The notes under the pieces were generated by a model that ran no database searches, was not told the origin of the DNA, and worked only from the letters and a program-made list of their open reading frames with translations. Position numbers and translations under genes: made by a program. From Methanothrix sp. (GTDB lineage: Archaea; Halobacteriota; Methanosarcinia; Methanotrichales; Methanotrichaceae): 9,399 nt of DNA. Shown here one piece after another: positions 1 through 6,508 of the stretch; within the stretch, counting starts at the first letter, position 1; each line of letters begins with the position of its first letter. The stretch is taken from positions 1 to 9,399 of the forward strand of contig JAAZNX010000074.1 of NCBI GenBank assembly GCA_012798025.1, written 5' to 3'.

Positions 1-193
1 GATCTTTGTATTTGTTTCCGTTGCCCCTGAATGCTTTTTCGGGATTTTCGGCCAGCTCTGCCTTCCATCGACAAGGAAGACTCGGATGGATGCCATATTC
101 GCGGGCGATCTGAGCAAGTGGCTTGCCTGCCTCAAGTTCGGATAATACTGATATCTTGAAGTCCCGGTCGTAACGCCGCCTGGTCTTCTTCAT
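1..193 (-). CDS. IS3-family transposase OrfA, N-terminal part (cut by window edge)
   Basis: Reading from the ATG at 193, 64 codons are open to the window edge and begin MKKTRRRYDRDFKISVL. The segment continues with a helix-turn-helix signature (LAQIAREYGIHPS, then a W-K pair), which is the HTH_Tnp_1 domain of IS3-type OrfA proteins. In IS3 elements OrfA binds the terminal repeats, and the DDE catalytic part is made from OrfB by programmed frameshifting; OrfB would lie outside the window. A GGAGGG ribosome binding site sits six bases before the ATG. The gene reads away from the nitroreductase, and the element's end lies just upstream of it. Whether the element is complete cannot be told here. 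Family is confident; the subgroup is not assigned. Confidence 0.85.
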   Translation of the reverse strand, partial: MKKTRRRYDRDFKISVLSELEAGKPLAQIAREYGIHPSLPCRWKAELAENPEKAFRGNGNKYKD

Positions 194-230
194 GCACTTC
201 CCTCCATGAGTTGGCATTGCTTAACTTTTT

Positions 231-254
231 GTCCACTCGGAGGGGTTCACTCCA
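231..254 (-). repeat. Probable terminal inverted repeat of the IS3-type element
   Basis: Read on the minus strand this stretch starts TGGAGTGAACCCCTCC and lies about 40 bases before the OrfA start. That is the usual position of the left end of an IS3 element, and the TG start with a C-rich block resembles known IS3-family ends. The opposite end is outside the window, so the repeat cannot be confirmed by pairing and the exact outer base (taken as 254) is an estimate. Confidence 0.5.
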
Positions 255-295
255 CAGTCTCCTGCTATTTTACCATCCCCTGTATAGTCGATGTA

Positions 296-306
296 CGATA
301 TAATAG
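296..306 (+). promoter_or_regulatory. Probable archaeal TATA box for the nitroreductase gene
   Basis: The sequence acgatataata lies about 45 bases before the GTG start. With the usual 25-27 base spacing, transcription would begin near 325-328 and leave a leader of about 20 bases containing the AGGAGG ribosome binding site (334-339). The box is only about 40 bases from the putative end of the insertion sequence, so the element may have replaced whatever originally lay upstream. Confidence 0.45.
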
Positions 307-345
307 GAATAAAATCATAAGGGATGAAATCGTAGGAGGCAAATT

Positions 346-852
346 GTGCTAGACATCTTGAGAAATAGACGCAGCATCCGAAGATACAAGGATAAAGAGA
401 TAGATCCTGAGATCGTCGATATGCTCAAAGAGGCGGCTTTGCGCTCTCCATCATCTCGCGGCATAAACCCCTGGAGATTTTTATTCATCACAGACCGAAC
501 CCTGCTAGAGACGCTCTCCCAAGCCAAAGAGAGCGGCTCGAGCTTTTTGAAAAACGCTAGGCTTGGGGTGGTTGTGTGCGCCAAAGGTGATGAATCAGAT
601 GTATGGGTAGAAGACTGCTCCATCGCTTCCATAATTTTGCAGCTAACAGGCCAAAGTCTCGGTCTTGGGTCTTGCTGGATTCAAATTAGGAACAGGATGC
701 ATAACGATGTTCAATCCTCCGAGGATTACATAAAGGACGTCCTCCATTTACCAGAAGGCATGAAGGTGGAGTCAATTATCGCCTTTGGGCATCCAGATGA
801 GACGAAGGAACCCATCCCCAGAGAAGAGCTAGAATACGAGAAGATAATTTAA
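346..852 (+). CDS. Nitroreductase-family FMN oxidoreductase
   Basis: A 168-residue protein of the small nitroreductase family, cytoplasmic flavoenzymes that move electrons from NAD(P)H through FMN to nitro compounds, quinones or unknown substrates. Visible marks are the N-terminal FMN-phosphate motif RRSIRRY (8-14), the SPSSRGINPW block (34-43), the GLGSCW segment (106-111) and the closing IIAFGHP strand (144-150). The length matches the short one-domain members, which act as homodimers. The GTG start is chosen because AGGAGG lies six bases upstream; no better in-frame start exists. It appears monocistronic, with its own TATA box and a T-run about ten bases after the stop. The substrate cannot be inferred; archaeal members of this family are mostly uncharacterised. 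Confidence 0.9.
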   Translation: MLDILRNRRSIRRYKDKEIDPEIVDMLKEAALRSPSSRGINPWRFLFITDRTLLETLSQAKESGSSFLKNARLGVVVCAKGDESDVWVEDCSIASIILQLTGQSLGLGSCWIQIRNRMHNDVQSSEDYIKDVLHLPEGMKVESIIAFGHPDETKEPIPREELEYEKII

Positions 853-860
853 GCTGTTCA

Positions 861-868
861 ATTTTTTC
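861..868 (+). terminator. Possible T-rich terminator after the nitroreductase
   Basis: A run of six T residues (862-867) begins about ten bases after the nitroreductase stop codon. Archaeal RNA polymerase often terminates at such U-tracts without a hairpin. The run is short and also overlaps the end of the minus-strand relic, so this is tentative. Confidence 0.3.
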
Positions 869-1010
869 AGAGCCAATTAGCTCCGCCCATTTTTGTCTGA
901 TCATATTCATTCAAGAGCTCTCTTCCCTTGTCTGTGGTCTCGTAAATTGTCTTTGGTCCAGATAGCTGCAGGAGCAGACCACTATCCAGTGGGATCTGGA
1001 CGGCCCGAAG
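867..1010 (-). pseudogene. C-terminal relic of an archaeal winged-helix regulator (HTH_45-like)
   Basis: The minus strand carries an open stretch ending LNEYDQTKMGGANWL, preceded by PLDSGLLLQL and GPKTIYETTDKGRELL. The order 'GLL..., Y-x-T-x-K-G-x-x-L-L-x-x-Y' is the wing and final helix of the winged-helix domain (HTH_45 type) common in methanogen regulators. The DNA-recognition half that should precede it is not readable: upstream translation is low quality in all three minus frames and passes through a nine-base homopolymer (1017-1025). The only in-frame ATG (1122-1124) lies inside unrelated-looking sequence beyond the start of the divergent 850-residue gene. I read this as a truncated, non-functional remnant. 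An undetected small protein is the alternative. Confidence 0.5.
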
Positions 1011-1094
1011 GTCGAATTTTTTTTTCGAAGGAAAAGATTTTATCAGTAGTTGTCCGTATACATTCTGGTTTAAACTGCAGGAGAATGAGGAATT

Positions 1095-3647
1095 TTGAGG
1101 CTTGCCTGGCCCCCACCTTGGCATCTGACGGCATCTGTCCTGGTCTCGATTTTAGCATTGGTCCTCGTTCACTTATCGCCAGAACAGGTCCAAGACTTCG
1201 GTGCGCCTCTGGGATTGATTTTAGCGATTTTCATACCGGGCTATCTTCTTGTCCTGGCTTTATTTCCCGCAGGCAGCGACCTGACTGGGAAAAGGCGGGC
1301 ACTTCTCAGCTTTGGATTTGATGCTATATTGATTGTGCTCGTCTGCATGATCTTGATGCTCACCCCCAGAGGATTGCAGCCGGCGTCCTTGGCCACCATC
1401 CTCTCACTTCTGTCGTTATTCCTTTGCGCAGTAGCTCATGCGCGCTGGTCTGCACTGCCCCGCAGAAGGAGATTCGTCATCCTTTCAAATAGTGGCTTTC
1501 GAACTTCCAAGGCTCTTGCCCGCACTATAACGGGCAAGGGCAAGCATAGCGCCGTCCACTTTGCCCTTTTGGTGGTGGCAATCTTCGCCATCGCAGCCTT
1601 TGCCTATGCGATCAATATGTACCAGGGCACGCGCGAAGATGCTGGATCTACCGAGTTCCATGTCTCGCTATTGAGGGGGGATGATGCCTCCCTGAAAGCT
1701 GGCAGCTTGGTGACGGCCCAGGCCCAAATAATAAACCATGAGAATCGCGCAATCGACTATGCCATGTGGCTTGTTTTAAACGGCTCAACCGTGCTTCGCA
1801 AGAACCTTACCCTATCCCGAAATGAGACCTGGAAGGGTCCAGTTAGCTTTATTCTGAATGGACAGGCGGGCGAACATAGGCTGGATTTTTTGCTTTTTAA
1901 GGATTATGACTATTCAGCGCCGTCTCAAGAGGATCATCTCTGGATAAACCTGTCCGAAGATAAAAGCACGCAGAACACCTCTTCAGAAAAGAGTTCTCCT
2001 GTGGCAAATGAGCAAAGCGGCAAGGTCTCGGTCTTAAGTACAAGCAAGGGCAGCTCACAGGTAGATTACAAACCGTCAGGCGGCGGATCAGTTAGCGCAT
2101 CCACAGGCAAGTCGCCAAAATCATCATCTAAAACTGCACAGGAGAGCAGGACGATACAGGAGACCGACTCTGCGCAAAGCAGATCTAACGAAGAAGTGGC
2201 CCAAGAGCAAAGCAGCATACTATCCTCCGAAGAGGTCACAAATCCTGCTACCGAATCGCTGAAGGAAAATCAAACCATAAATGGTTCAAATGCGAGCAAG
2301 ACGTCTATATCTTTTACAACACGAGCTCTGGCCAACCAGACGGCATTATCTGCAGCCAACATCAGCTATCCAATGGAGAAGGAAATCAAGAATCTAAGCT
2401 CAAATTTGCCACCTTATCTTGTCGATTTTTATCCAGATGTACACAGTCCTCAGATAGAGGGCACCACTGTGCTCTGGACCGCCAACGCGTCTGACCCTGA
2501 AGGAGACCCGATATTCTACAGGTTCCTCCTGAACGGCATAGAGATGACCGATTGGTCGGCAGCCAATTCCTGGACCTGGAACACCTCCTCAGCCGCACCA
2601 GGAGACTACAAGATCGGCGTACTGGCCAGGGACGGCGAGCATGCGCCTGAAGGTTCATTCGACGATTCCATGAATGCCACCTTCACCCTCCTGCCTCAAA
2701 ATCAGCCGCCTACCCTTTTAAACCTTATACCCGACAAGGCCAGCCCTCAGGAGCAAGGTGTAACCGTGTTCTGGAAGACAGATAGCTTGGATCCGGATGG
2801 AGATAGGGTCCAATATAAATTCTTGCTCGACGGCCGGGAAGTCCGCAGATGGTCCAAGTCAAATAGCTGGAGCTGGACCACTGCCGATCTGCCCGCAGGA
2901 GACTACAAGATCGGTGTCCTGGTCAGGGACGACGAGCATGCGCCTGAAGGTTCATTCGACGATTCCATGAATGTATCCTTCACTCTGAGAGCGCCCAATC
3001 AAAAGCCAGTTATCCAGGAGCTCAGGCCCGATGTGCCCAGCCCTCAGGAATCTGGCATTGGCATATCCTGGACGGCTGCGGCAAAAGACGCTGAAGGAGA
3101 CCCGATATCCTACAGGTTCCTCCTGAACGGCATAGAGATGACCGATTGGTCAGCAGCCAATTCCTGGACCTGGAACACCTCCTCAGCCTCACCAGGAGAC
3201 TACAAGATCGGCGTCTTGGCCAGGGATGACAAGCATGCGCCTGAAGGTTCATTCGAAGACTCTATGGAAGCCTCATTTGCGATCAAGGCATCTAATCGAC
3301 CACCTGCTCTGCTAAGTCTTACGCCCGACAAGCCCAGTCCCCAGGTTAGGGGTACGACAGTTGTCTGGAAGGCAGATGCTTCAGACCCTGATGGAGATAT
3401 TATCCTGTATCGATTCCTGGTCAACAATAAGGTCAGGAGTTTATGGTCCAAGTACGATAGCTGGAGCTGGTCCACCGCAAACATGCCCGATGGGAATTAC
3501 CACGTCAGCGTCCAGATAAGAGACAGCAGGCATGCCGGAGAGGAGTCATTTGATGGATCTGTGGACCAGAGCTTTACCCTGATCTCAGAGATCGACCAGC
3601 AGATCGATCAAATCATGAAAAATAGAACGGGCTACATCCACTCGTAA
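1095..3647 (+). CDS. DUF1616-containing membrane protein with four extracellular repeat domains
   Basis: An 850-residue predicted surface protein. Residues 10-118 carry four hydrophobic segments (about 10-27, 38-58, 73-91, 97-118) with the PLGLILAIFIPGY block typical of DUF1616; a fifth segment is at about 153-175. Residues 180-286 form a predicted beta domain, as in other DUF1616 proteins. A hydrophilic Ser/Thr/Gln-rich stalk follows (about 287-437). Then come four repeats of 99 residues (starts near 439, 538, 637, 736), each with a PD.xSPQ opening, W(T/K)xxxxDxxGD, a W-rich centre and RDxxHAPEGSF. At least 17 N-x-S/T sequons occur, nearly all after the last membrane segment, which fits glycosylated outward display. 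The TTG start has GAGG four bases upstream, and no ATG lies in frame before residue 85. Probably a structural or adhesion role, but the function is unknown. Its 3' end overlaps the convergent radical SAM gene. Confidence 0.85.
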   Translation: MRLAWPPPWHLTASVLVSILALVLVHLSPEQVQDFGAPLGLILAIFIPGYLLVLALFPAGSDLTGKRRALLSFGFDAILIVLVCMILMLTPRGLQPASLATILSLLSLFLCAVAHARWSALPRRRRFVILSNSGFRTSKALARTITGKGKHSAVHFALLVVAIFAIAAFAYAINMYQGTREDAGSTEFHVSLLRGDDASLKAGSLVTAQAQIINHENRAIDYAMWLVLNGSTVLRKNLTLSRNETWKGPVSFILNGQAGEHRLDFLLFKDYDYSAPSQEDHLWINLSEDKSTQNTSSEKSSPVANEQSGKVSVLSTSKGSSQVDYKPSGGGSVSASTGKSPKSSSKTAQESRTIQETDSAQSRSNEEVAQEQSSILSSEEVTNPATESLKENQTINGSNASKTSISFTTRALANQTALSAANISYPMEKEIKNLSSNLPPYLVDFYPDVHSPQIEGTTVLWTANASDPEGDPIFYRFLLNGIEMTDWSAANSWTWNTSSAAPGDYKIGVLARDGEHAPEGSFDDSMNATFTLLPQNQPPTLLNLIPDKASPQEQGVTVFWKTDSLDPDGDRVQYKFLLDGREVRRWSKSNSWSWTTADLPAGDYKIGVLVRDDEHAPEGSFDDSMNVSFTLRAPNQKPVIQELRPDVPSPQESGIGISWTAAAKDAEGDPISYRFLLNGIEMTDWSAANSWTWNTSSASPGDYKIGVLARDDKHAPEGSFEDSMEASFAIKASNRPPALLSLTPDKPSPQVRGTTVVWKADASDPDGDIILYRFLVNNKVRSLWSKYDSWSWSTANMPDGNYHVSVQIRDSRHAGEESFDGSVDQSFTLISEIDQQIDQIMKNRTGYIHS
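2409..3584 (+). repeat. Four tandem 297-bp repeats encoding 99-residue extracellular domains
   Basis: Units begin near 2409, 2706, 3003 and 3300 and keep an exact 297-base period. Units 1 and 3 are nearly identical over 2499-2618 versus 3093-3212 (three differences in 120 bases). Units 2 and 4 share a different central motif (WSK..SWSW.TA), so the array is A-B-A'-B'. The ends of units 1 and 2 (2601-2676 versus 2898-2973) are also nearly identical, with four differences in 76 bases. The pattern suggests duplication of a two-unit block plus later local exchange. The fold is probably an Ig-like or cadherin-like beta sandwich, judging from the D-P-x-G-D motifs, which is an inference. Confidence 0.9.
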
Positions 3648-4690
3648 TGAGCCATGACCTCGGGCACAAGCTCGTAAAGCAGGCTGTTCTCGACATAACC
3701 GAAGAATAAACAGCTTTGGCATCCCATAACGATCTGCTTTCGTCTCTTTGCAGAGGAGGCCCATACATTTTCAAGGCCATCCGATACCTTGCCAAGCGGG
3801 CATTTATGAACGCGACAGTTCTCGATGGTGCCATCAGACGCTACATGCAAAATTATGTCGCTGGCATGGCACTTAAACCTGGGATTTAGTGACTTGATCA
3901 TGGAAAGATAAGTCTTGGAGTTGATTATAGGTGCACCATTCCTCTTCAGCTCTATCAGACGGCTGACCGCTCTCTCATAGCAGGTTTGGTCCCTGATTCC
4001 AAGATCGTCCCAGACTTTTTCATTTATGCCTTTTGATTCGTGGAGCGGCTCGAACGATACCCAGACGCCTAGAGACTCGGCAAGGTGCACCAGATCCTCA
4101 AGCTCTTTCAGATTCTTGCCGCTTATAACGCAGTTAATGAGGATCTCATGCCCGGCTTTTTGAGCCTCCTTGATGCCATCCAGGACGTCCTGCAAATCGA
4201 TGCCCCTCAACTCCCGGTAACTCTTGATCCCGTCGATGGAAACCGATAAGTAGTCCAGATCAGCAAGCTCTTTTGCCCTTTGACGGAGCAGGAGCCCATT
4301 TGTTATAAGTGAGGTGACAAGGCCTAAAGATTTCGCATGCCTGAGAATGTCCGGAAGATCCTTTCTGAGCAAGGGCTCAACCGTCCAGGCATTATAGACA
4401 CCAATACCAAATGCCTGTGCTTCATCCAGCATTTTGAAGATCTCGGGCGTGCTCATATCCTTGCCCGGATGCCGCCAGTACTCGCAATAGCTGCAACTCA
4501 AATTACATCTGGCATTTATGCCATGCGAGAGCACGAACGGCCTTTTTTTCACCCTCATTTGCCAGAGTGCCATGATGGCCGTTTTGGGACAGAAGGATCT
4601 CATGCTGCAAACATCTCTTCGGCCTTGCTCATCTGCTTTGTGGGCAATAGGTCTCAACTTCACAGGTTTTTTTTTCAAGCGAAAAGACAT
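3632..4690 (-). CDS. Radical SAM protein with SPASM-like C-terminal cysteines
   Basis: Using the ATG at 4690 the protein has 352 residues. The radical SAM [4Fe-4S] motif is C62-NLS-C66-SY-C69, inside INARCNLSCSYCEYW. A TVEPLLRKDL segment (103-112) sits where most relatives have GGEPLL, and LITNG (128-132) and SIDG (151-154) complete the barrel landmarks. The C-terminal region has C274, C292, C297, C324 and C327 around ASDGTIENC and GL.NVW, resembling a SPASM/twitch domain that holds an extra iron-sulfur cluster. C28 and C34 form an additional N-terminal pair. The reading frame stays open upstream to an ATG at 4837 (401 residues), but those 49 extra residues look like the tail of a decayed STAS gene. 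A TATA-like box at 4722-4729 would place transcription just before 4690. The reaction and substrate are unknown. Confidence 0.85.
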   Translation of the reverse strand: MSFRLKKKPVKLRPIAHKADEQGRRDVCSMRSFCPKTAIMALWQMRVKKRPFVLSHGINARCNLSCSYCEYWRHPGKDMSTPEIFKMLDEAQAFGIGVYNAWTVEPLLRKDLPDILRHAKSLGLVTSLITNGLLLRQRAKELADLDYLSVSIDGIKSYRELRGIDLQDVLDGIKEAQKAGHEILINCVISGKNLKELEDLVHLAESLGVWVSFEPLHESKGINEKVWDDLGIRDQTCYERAVSRLIELKRNGAPIINSKTYLSMIKSLNPRFKCHASDIILHVASDGTIENCRVHKCPLGKVSDGLENVWASSAKRRKQIVMGCQSCLFFGYVENSLLYELVPEVMAHYEWM

Positions 4691-4721
4691 TTTTCCATCG
4701 ATGAACTTATATGTTATTCCA

Positions 4722-4729
4722 TCTATATA
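4722..4729 (-). promoter_or_regulatory. Possible TATA box for the radical SAM gene
   Basis: On the minus strand TTATATAG lies 32-39 bases before the ATG at 4690. A start of transcription about 27 bases from its centre falls near 4699, giving a leader of about nine bases that contains GATGG. If real, the longer reading frame from 4837 could not be translated from this transcript. It is AT-rich sequence, so a chance match is possible. Confidence 0.4.
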
Positions 4730-5092
4730 ATTTTTGAGCAGAGCTTCTGGCAGGTTGGAATAGATTGAAAACAGCCTGGTGAATCCTATGATCTCGAAGA
4801 CTTCCTTCACAAAGGGCTGCAAGGATACCATTTTCATGTCTCCTCTTCTAGGTCCTCACCTTTTTTTAATGCGGCCAACAAACTCGTAGGCCGACGCCGC
4901 TGACGTGCTTTTGCGCCTCCAGGATCGAGCGCCATCTATGTCCTTTTCTGGTCTATCTGATTGTTCAGAACGCTTTCAATATCTGGGGAAATTGGTAGCA
5001 TCGATTCGCCCTCATACAGCAGCAATTGGCACATTGTTGATGGCAGTTTGACTTATCTCCACGATCTCACATCTTGGATTCAGGCATCTCAT
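4730..5092 (-). pseudogene. Decayed STAS-domain gene (anti-sigma-factor antagonist type)
   Basis: Minus-strand fragments line up in the order of a STAS domain but in shifting frames. 5092-5012 gives MRCLNP...TAINNVPIAAV and then a TGA; the same frame resumes as GRIDATNFP, the usual second strand. 4986-4936 gives PDIESVLNNQIDQ; 4925-4881 gives ILEAQKHVSGVGLRV, the segment that normally holds the phosphorylatable Ser (SSxGLR). 4881-4861 gives LLAALKK. 4837-4730 gives SLQPFVKEVFEIIGF and TRLFSIYSNLPEALLKN, the final helix. At least one nonsense change and about four frameshifts or small insertions separate them, so no full protein can be made. Such proteins normally act in partner-switching with anti-sigma-like kinases, or in archaea in unknown signalling. 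The last fragment is fused in frame to the radical SAM gene downstream. Confidence 0.75.
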
Positions 5093-5151
5093 CTTACTTA
5101 TAATCTGTGTATGAAAATGAATTAATGAATTTATAATTTTTTTCAGTCGTA

Positions 5152-5163
5152 AAAGTTATAAAC
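5152..5163 (+). promoter_or_regulatory. Probable TATA box for the Ser-rich exported protein
   Basis: AAAGTTATAAAC lies about 24-34 bases before the ATG at 5186, a spacing that predicts a leaderless or nearly leaderless transcript. This agrees with the absence of a ribosome binding site. A second AT-rich match, TTTATAATTTT (around 5130-5140), would instead give a leader of about 20-25 bases. The whole stretch 5101-5181 is strongly AT-rich and separates this gene from the start of the divergent STAS relic. Confidence 0.4.
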
Positions 5164-5185
5164 TTTAAAAAATATCATTCAATGT

Positions 5186-6076
5186 ATGAAGGACATTGCA
5201 AGGTCTAAGATCACTTACTATAGCTGGGCTCGTGATAACTTAAGGGAAAATCATCCTAGGATATATGGAATGCTTCTGATCATAGCATTGCTGTCTTTAG
5301 CCGGCATGGCCGCATTTTTAGTATTCGATATCCTCTCCTTCGGACCAGACTCAACTCACAAAGGAACCTTAGTCTACTATCTTCAAAGTGCGACTGTGAC
5401 TGGCAAGAGGTACGTGAATTCCCCAGAAAGCTCCTCCAATGCATTGATGGCGAGCTTATTTGTTATTGGCAAAAATCAAAGCCTAGAGGCCTCAAATAGC
5501 GTTAGAGAAGCGAATGGTTCAGCCCATTTGAATTCGAGCTCGAGTGTTAATATAAGCTTATCAAATTCATCTGCATCATCGTCGCGAACCGTTGCATCGT
5601 CCTCATCAAACCAAGCTTCAAAGGCTAATGCCGGCATAAGAGTCTCATCAGGCGGCGGCTCTCACAAGAGCAAGTCGAAAGTCGCTCGTCCGATAAACGT
5701 CAATAAAACATCTAGCAGCATCTTAACTGTAACTGATGCGTCCAATTCAACAAAGGAGGGCAATATAGTTCTTGTATTCAATTCAAAAGCCACAACCAAT
5801 GAAGTTGATAGCGTTTCGACGAGAAGATTGAGCTTTAAAACAGAATCAGCTGCGCCGGCCGATAAACAGAATTCCGAGGAGCAGCGCAGTCCTGAAGTGA
5901 CGGGCAGCGAGGCAAAGAAGAAGAGCATAACCTACTCATATACCAGCAGAGGCCAAACAGACCTGATAACCGCCAGAAATCAACAGATTGCCGATCGAAA
6001 TAAACTCATTTCAGAATTGAAGAAAAATACTGCCACGTCGCGGGCGAATCAGGCGCCAAGGCAGCCCACCCGATAA
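5186..6076 (+). CDS. Single-pass membrane protein with Ser-rich, sequon-rich exported region
   Basis: A 296-residue protein of no recognised family. Residues 1-26 are polar and charged, about 27-50 form one hydrophobic segment (MLLIIALLSLAGMAAFLVF), and the rest is hydrophilic and probably outside the cell. Residues about 90-160 are dominated by Ser, Asn and Ala. Seven N-x-S/T sequons occur (NQS, NGS, NSS, NIS, NSS, NKT, NST), and a SSGGGS turn is followed by basic sequence. The C-terminal 70 residues are highly charged. The stalk resembles in composition the Ser/Thr-rich linker of the 850-residue surface protein, including a GGGS element, though no alignment is claimed. The ATG at 5186 is chosen because it follows a TATA box at leaderless distance. 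A structural or cell-surface role is likely; function unknown. Confidence 0.7.
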   Translation: MKDIARSKITYYSWARDNLRENHPRIYGMLLIIALLSLAGMAAFLVFDILSFGPDSTHKGTLVYYLQSATVTGKRYVNSPESSSNALMASLFVIGKNQSLEASNSVREANGSAHLNSSSSVNISLSNSSASSSRTVASSSSNQASKANAGIRVSSGGGSHKSKSKVARPINVNKTSSSILTVTDASNSTKEGNIVLVFNSKATTNEVDSVSTRRLSFKTESAAPADKQNSEEQRSPEVTGSEAKKKSITYSYTSRGQTDLITARNQQIADRNKLISELKKNTATSRANQAPRQPTR

Positions 6077-6105
6077 TTCTGTGGTGCATTGCAAGGAAGC
6101 GAAAA

Positions 6106-6150
6106 ATGAAATATCCGTTAGATGAAATCGGATGTATCTATGAAGACTAG
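6106..6150 (+). CDS. Possible 14-codon leader ORF before the 128-residue gene
   Basis: An ATG at 6106 has a GGAAG ribosome binding site (6095-6099) at a six-base spacing, the best in this gap, but opens only 14 codons (MKYPLDEIGCIYED) before TAG at 6148-6150. It overlaps in another frame the start of the 128-residue gene, whose own ATGs at 6122 and 6140 lack a binding site. It could be a leader peptide whose translation feeds reinitiation. Alternatively it may be the original N-terminus of the next gene, separated by a frameshift. Weakly supported. Confidence 0.3.
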   Translation: MKYPLDEIGCIYED

Positions 6151-6508
6151 ACTGAATGAGGAGATGGTCAAGGCCCTCTTCGCTTCCTGCTCGAAGGAAT
6201 TTGACGTTCTTCTGGGCATATTCAAGTTGGCCATACATGACTGGGATCGTGTACAGTACGTTCTTGAGGGAAAGCCAAGCATAGGTGAAGAAGGATGGCA
6301 TGTCATCTATGAACTATTCAAAAAGTTCAATGAAGAGCATCCAGGAGAGAGCGTGTTTCCAGGAGGGCTCTGGTTGAGCATGGGGTTTTCGATTGACAAG
6401 AGCCTGGAAGCATGGGAAGTGGATACCTCAGCGATGAAGTTTCTTTACAAATCAGCATCGTGTGATATTTCTGGAGGCAGCGTCGATGGAAAATATGAAT
6501 GTGCTTGA
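6122..6508 (+). CDS. Unrecognised 128-residue protein, coupled to the prenyl synthase
   Basis: I do not recognise this family. The product is soluble, without a signal peptide or membrane segment, and probably mostly helical in its first 80 residues (NEEMVKALFASCSKEFD, VIYELFKKFNEEHPGE). A Trp- and Gly-containing block, FPGGLWLSMGF, follows near residues 79-89. Two Cys residues occur in the last 20 (the C-D-I-S segment and the C-terminal C-A). The start is uncertain: ATG at 6122 gives the full length, ATG at 6140 would remove six residues, and neither has a ribosome binding site. The 3' end overlaps the prenyl synthase start by 23 bases and contains that gene's ribosome binding site, so the two are probably translated together and may work together. 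Confidence 0.65.
   Translation: MKSDVSMKTRLNEEMVKALFASCSKEFDVLLGIFKLAIHDWDRVQYVLEGKPSIGEEGWHVIYELFKKFNEEHPGESVFPGGLWLSMGFSIDKSLEAWEVDTSAMKFLYKSASCDISGGSVDGKYECA

Noticed and set aside
893..1321. Plus-strand ORF of 142 codons overlapping the start of the DUF1616 gene
   Set aside because: It runs through the antisense of the winged-helix relic and then out of frame through a clearly coding membrane segment; no domain or suitable start context.
2386..3252. Two minus-strand ORFs (2386-2658 and 3022-3252) with nearly identical start regions
   Set aside because: They are antisense shadows of repeat units 1 and 3; their similarity follows from the sense repeats and the translations look like no protein family.
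2409..3584. CRISPR array
   Set aside because: The repeats are 297 bases, in frame and protein-coding, without unique spacers; no short direct-repeat array was seen anywhere in the window.
4337..4768. Plus-strand ORF of 143 codons inside the radical SAM gene
   Set aside because: Antisense to a region with clear radical SAM motifs; its translation has no recognisable features.
6462..6485. GTG at 6462 as the prenyl synthase start
   Set aside because: The GGAGG binding site lies after this codon and eight bases before the ATG at 6486, so the eight extra residues are unlikely to be translated.
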